Source of the DNA: an uncultured Lachnospiraceae bacterium
GTDB taxonomy: Bacteria; Bacillota; Clostridia; Lachnospirales; Lachnospiraceae
Length of the DNA stretch: 16,711 nt
Assembly (NCBI GenBank): GCA_910587085.1
Contig: CAJUMC010000066.1
Span: forward strand, 1-16,711
Direction of reading: 5' to 3'
Below, in pieces: positions 14,795 to 16,711 of the stretch. Numbering within the stretch: the first letter of the stretch is position 1; each line of letters opens with the position of its first letter. The notes beneath the pieces are model-generated. The model was not told where the DNA came from. It saw only the letters and a program-made list of their open reading frames with translations, and searched no databases. Position numbers and translations under genes: made by a program.

Positions 14795-14933
14795 TTAGAC
14801 AAGTCAAAAGCAGCAGGCAGGATAAAAGCCCGCAGCCGGGTTTTTGCCGGGCCGCAGCCTAATACTTTTTGCTTAAGGAGGGAATGCTTCGGGCAGTGCT
14901 TTTGGCGGAATACGCGAAAAGGAGTTGGGGATT

Positions 14934-15461
14934 ATGCGTTATATCATCAGCGGCAGAAATATTGATGTTACCGAGGGGTTAAAAAGTGCGATATATGAAA
15001 AATTAGGAAAGCTGGAGCGGTATTTTACGCCGGAGACGGAGGTTCATGTAACTTTCAGCGTGGAGAAGGAGCGCCAGAAAATCGAGGTCACGATCCCAAT
15101 GAAGGGAAATATCGTGCGCGCCGAGCAGGTCAGCAGTGACATGTATGCCTCCATCGACATGATCGAGGAAGTGATCGAGCGCCAACTCCGCAAATACAAG
15201 AATAAGCTGGTGGATCAGAAGCAGTCTGCACAGAGCCTGAGCCAGGTATTTCTCGAGGAGGAAGAACACGATGACGAGGAAATTGTCATCAGCAAGGTTA
15301 AGCATTTTGCGATGAAGCCGATGGATGCTGAGGAAGCATGCGTGCAGATGGAACTGCTTGGGCACAGCTTTTATGTGTTCCGCAGTGCAGAGACCGATGA
15401 GGTCAATGTCGTATATAAAAGAGGAAACGGGACGTACGGCCTGATTGAGCCTGAATTCTGA
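14934..15461 (+). CDS. hpf: Long-form ribosome hibernation promoting factor
   Basis: A 175-residue two-domain HPF. The N-terminal domain (about 1-100) starts MRYIISGRNIDVTEGLKSAI and has the beta-alpha-beta-beta-beta-alpha fold with KERQKIEVTIPMKGNIVRAEQ and DMYASIDMIEEVIERQLRKYK. It sits in the mRNA/tRNA channel of the 30S subunit. After an acidic linker (about 100-125), the C-terminal domain (about 126-175) has KHFAMKPMDAEEACVQMELL and ends VVYKRGNGTYGLIEPEF. This domain dimerises and joins two ribosomes into inactive 100S particles when growth stops. AAGGAG lies 9 bases before ATG 14934; a TTG at 14925 is also in frame but less likely. In many Firmicutes secA follows, but here the gene ends at a terminator before the recombinase region. 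Confidence 0.96.
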   Translation: MRYIISGRNIDVTEGLKSAIYEKLGKLERYFTPETEVHVTFSVEKERQKIEVTIPMKGNIVRAEQVSSDMYASIDMIEEVIERQLRKYKNKLVDQKQSAQSLSQVFLEEEEHDDEEIVISKVKHFAMKPMDAEEACVQMELLGHSFYVFRSAETDEVNVVYKRGNGTYGLIEPEF

Positions 15462-15525
15462 CGTTCCGTCGGGGCATGGAGTAATCGAGGGCTGCAGGGA
15501 ACAGCATGGTCAGATGCGGGTATGG

Positions 15526-15586
15526 AAGCTGCCGGAAACCGGCGGCAGAAATCCTGCAGCGGGCGGCTGTTTCCGGCAGCTTTTTT
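15526..15586 (+). terminator. Intrinsic terminator of hpf
   Basis: AAGCTGCCGGAAAC (15526-15539) pairs perfectly with GTTTCCGGCAGCTT (15569-15582). The 29-base loop contains further GC-rich pairing, and T6 ends at 15586. It lies about 65 bp after the hpf stop. The 15590-15710 stretch after it shows no gene and no convincing promoter. Confidence 0.88.
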
Positions 15587-15710
15587 GCTGAGGCCGGCGA
15601 TAAAATTCGGGAATTGCAGCAGCGTTCAGCGGTATTTTAAGAATAGCTGCTGTATGGCGTACAAAATTCTGCCCGGTCGAATAATTTTCCGGTTTGCGGA
15701 TAAACTAACG

Positions 15711-15766
15711 AAGAACAGGGATGCAACATTTTGAATAAATTGTTGCATCCCTGTTCTTGTTTTTTA
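15711..15766 (+). terminator. Terminator hairpin overlapping the left inverted repeat
   Basis: AAGAACAGGGATGCAACA (15711-15728) pairs perfectly over 18 bp with 15741-15758, around a 12-base loop, followed by a T-rich run (15757-15765, TTGTTTTTT). The right arm and T-run lie on the invertible side of the left recombination repeat. The left part of the left arm (15711-15721) lies outside it. Confidence 0.75.
15722..15756 (+). repeat. Left 35-bp inverted repeat (putative recombination site)
   Basis: Identical to the reverse complement of 16616-16650 over all 35 bases. Within it TGCAACA and TGTTGCA form opposed 7-bp arms around a 12-base AT-rich centre, the kind of symmetry tyrosine recombinases bind and cut between. 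Confidence 0.9.
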
Positions 15767-15998
15767 TATCGGACGTTTCTTGGAATACTTAACAGCAAAA
15801 CGAAAATTCTTTAAAATTTTCTTATTTTTGTTTGAATGAAAGCTTCTGCAAAGGAAATCTTCTGCGAGGGAATTAAGGTTTCTGCCGATAAGAATTCTGC
15901 AAACAGGAACATACTTCCAAAAACAGACTTCCATGATCAGAAATATTTGATAACCGGCATGTTTTATTAATGAAATCAGGCTTTACGACAGCATCTTT

Positions 15999-16577
15999 TC
16001 ATAAGTTCAGATCCAGAAATACTTTATCCTTATCGTCCTGTTCAATGCCGAGGTAGCGGCGGGTGATAGAAAAGGACGAATGATTGAAAATTATCATGAG
16101 AAGCGTCGGGTTAGCCCCGGAGGCCCAGGCGTGATAACCGAAGGTTTTGCGCAGCGAGTGGCAGCTGATCTGGCCGGGCAGGCTCAGTCCGGCAACCGCG
16201 CGCTTGATAATGCGAAATGCCTGTGAGCGGGAAAGCGGTATTCCCGCTGTTTTTCCGGGAAAAACACAGTCGCCGGGGCACGGCGGTGCAATATTCTGCA
16301 GATAAAAAAGAAAAGCTTTGTGCAGACTCAGATTCACTGCTATACAGGATTTCTTCCCTGTTTTCTGTTCTGTCAAAAAGATATGCTCCTTCAGCCGCCC
16401 AGCGGAAAAGTCGTAGATGTCCTGCCAGCGAAGGGATAAAATATCGCTGATGCGCAGGGCAGTATTGATCCCGGTAACAATCAGAAGATGGTTCCGGGGG
16501 TTCGGGCAGGCCGTCAGGTAGTAATTCTTCAAACTTTCCAGTTCGTTCAGGTTTTTAATCGGCTGTGCTGTGCTCAT
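15999..16577 (-). CDS. Small tyrosine recombinase (FimB/FimE-sized DNA invertase candidate)
   Basis: A 192-residue tyrosine recombinase consisting of little more than the catalytic domain. All catalytic residues are present: Arg42 in TALRISDILSLRW, Lys72 in EQKTGKK, His140 and Arg143 in CHSLRKTFGYHAW, His166 in FNHSS, and nucleophile Tyr175 in TRRYLGI. It lacks most of the N-terminal core-binding domain of XerC/XerD and phage integrases. Its size matches FimB/FimE-type invertases that flip short DNA segments. AGGAGG lies 5 bases before ATG 16577. Flanking perfect inverted repeats suggest it acts on the DNA containing its own gene. Its probable extended -10 promoter (16661-16669) lies outside the right repeat, so expression should depend on the orientation of the segment. 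The gene looks intact. Confidence 0.93.
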   Translation of the reverse strand: MSTAQPIKNLNELESLKNYYLTACPNPRNHLLIVTGINTALRISDILSLRWQDIYDFSAGRLKEHIFLTEQKTGKKSCIAVNLSLHKAFLFYLQNIAPPCPGDCVFPGKTAGIPLSRSQAFRIIKRAVAGLSLPGQISCHSLRKTFGYHAWASGANPTLLMIIFNHSSFSITRRYLGIEQDDKDKVFLDLNL

Positions 16578-16615
16578 AAAATCCTCCTCAAAAAATGTAA
16601 TGAATGAATGCGATT

Positions 16616-16650
16616 GAACAGGGATGCAACAATTTATTCAAAATGTTGCA
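16616..16650 (-). repeat. Right 35-bp inverted repeat (putative recombination site)
   Basis: Perfect reverse complement of 15722-15756. It begins GAACAGGGATGCAACA and ends ATGTTGCA. Outside it the sequence changes to AGATC, whereas outside the left copy the GAACAGGGA sequence continues, so only the left site can form the long terminator hairpin. Confidence 0.9.
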
Positions 16651-16660
16651 AGATCAAAAA

Positions 16661-16669
16661 ATTATAACA
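16661..16669 (-). promoter_or_regulatory. Extended -10 promoter candidate for the recombinase gene
   Basis: On the minus strand this reads TGTTATAAT, a perfect extended -10. It would start a transcript near 16654, entering the right repeat and then the recombinase gene. No good -35 is visible. It lies between the right repeat and the start codon of the next plus-strand gene. Confidence 0.5.
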
Positions 16670-16682
16670 TGGAGGTTGAAAT

Positions 16683-16711
16683 ATGCTGCATTTTACGATC
16701 AGGGCCGGCGA
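16683..16711 (+). CDS. Start of a gene directly downstream of the invertible element, cut by window edge
   Basis: GGAGG (16671-16675) is followed after 7 bases by ATG 16683, and the frame MLHFTIRAG stays open to the window end. Nine codons are too few to name a family. Its position 32 bp from the right inverted repeat makes it the most likely target of the switch. Confidence 0.6.

Larger units (their letters stand above)
15722..16650. mobile_element. Putative invertible DNA element (inverton) encoding its own recombinase
   Basis: Perfect 35-bp inverted repeats bound an 859-bp interior holding a single gene, a small tyrosine recombinase (15999-16577, minus). A new gene begins at 16683, 32 bp beyond the right repeat. 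No target duplication is seen outside the repeats, which argues against an ordinary insertion sequence. The 15757-15998 part is AT-rich and non-coding. It holds a hairpin GAAAATT/AATTTTC (15802-15821) and four spaced TTCTGC motifs (15844, 15860, 15880, 15895), each followed by a GGAA- or AGAA-like purine run. Known comparisons are the fim switch of E. coli and invertible promoters in Clostridia and Bacteroides. No strong promoter pointing out of the element was found by eye. Confidence 0.65.

Noticed and set aside
14452..14800. Chromosomal replication origin (oriC)
   Set aside because: The DnaA boxes and AT-rich DNA fit, but dnaA, dnaN, rpmH, gyr and other usual neighbours are absent, and gene directions do not diverge from this point.
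15522..15734. A 70-codon plus-strand frame after hpf
   Set aside because: It spans the hpf terminator and the left repeat hairpin and has no ribosome site.
15722..16650. Ordinary insertion sequence with terminal inverted repeats
   Set aside because: The only gene is a tyrosine recombinase and not a DDE transposase. No target duplication is seen, and the repeats show internal symmetry like recombinase core sites.

Overview
The window reads as chromosomal DNA of a motile, moderately GC-rich Firmicute, most likely a gut Lachnospiraceae-type clostridium. The evidence is strong AGGAGG ribosome sites before most genes, a comFC-yvyF gene pair, a YjfB-type motility peptide, long-form HPF, CvfB, and secreted proteins with bacterial Ig-like repeats. 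No rRNA, tRNA or CRISPR array is visible. Species cannot be named from the sequence.

Left part (1-5650): the end of a response-regulator receiver (REC) domain, then a lipoprotein solute-binding protein carrying an unusual C-terminal 5'-nucleotidase-like domain (183-1955). A consensus promoter (1997-2025) then starts a two-gene unit of gltX (2145-3611) and a UvrD/PcrA-type helicase (3611-5650), whose stop and start codons overlap.

Middle (5650-13740): two adjacent secreted Ig-like proteins (5855-6688, 6728-8203) end at a perfect bidirectional terminator (8351-8404). The same terminator serves a convergent 43-codon membrane miniprotein (8449-8580, minus). After a 420-bp non-coding stretch with several dyads come a sugar-nucleotidyltransferase-like gene (9002-9913), comFC (9994-10770) and yvyF (10790-11197). 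These converge on cvfB (11244-12131, minus). A divergent region with recognisable promoters separates cvfB from a CPBP intramembrane protease (12569-13738). The cvfB leader carries a tandem repeat with a palindromic core.

Right part (13740-16711): a YjfB-family gene (13867-14064, minus) is followed by about 870 bp of largely AT-rich non-coding DNA. That stretch holds a tight cluster of DnaA-box-like 9-mers (14452-14540) and ends in the consensus hpf promoter. After hpf (14934-15461) and its terminator comes the most interesting structure. Perfect 35-bp inverted repeats (15722-15756 and 16616-16650) enclose a small FimB/FimE-sized tyrosine recombinase gene (15999-16577, minus), and a new gene starts only 32 bp beyond the right repeat (16683). 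This has the layout of a self-encoded invertible DNA switch. The left repeat is also part of a terminator hairpin whose T-tract lies inside the invertible segment. An extended -10 promoter for the recombinase lies just outside the right repeat. Inversion would therefore change both the terminator and recombinase expression. That is inference from layout; inversion itself was not observed.
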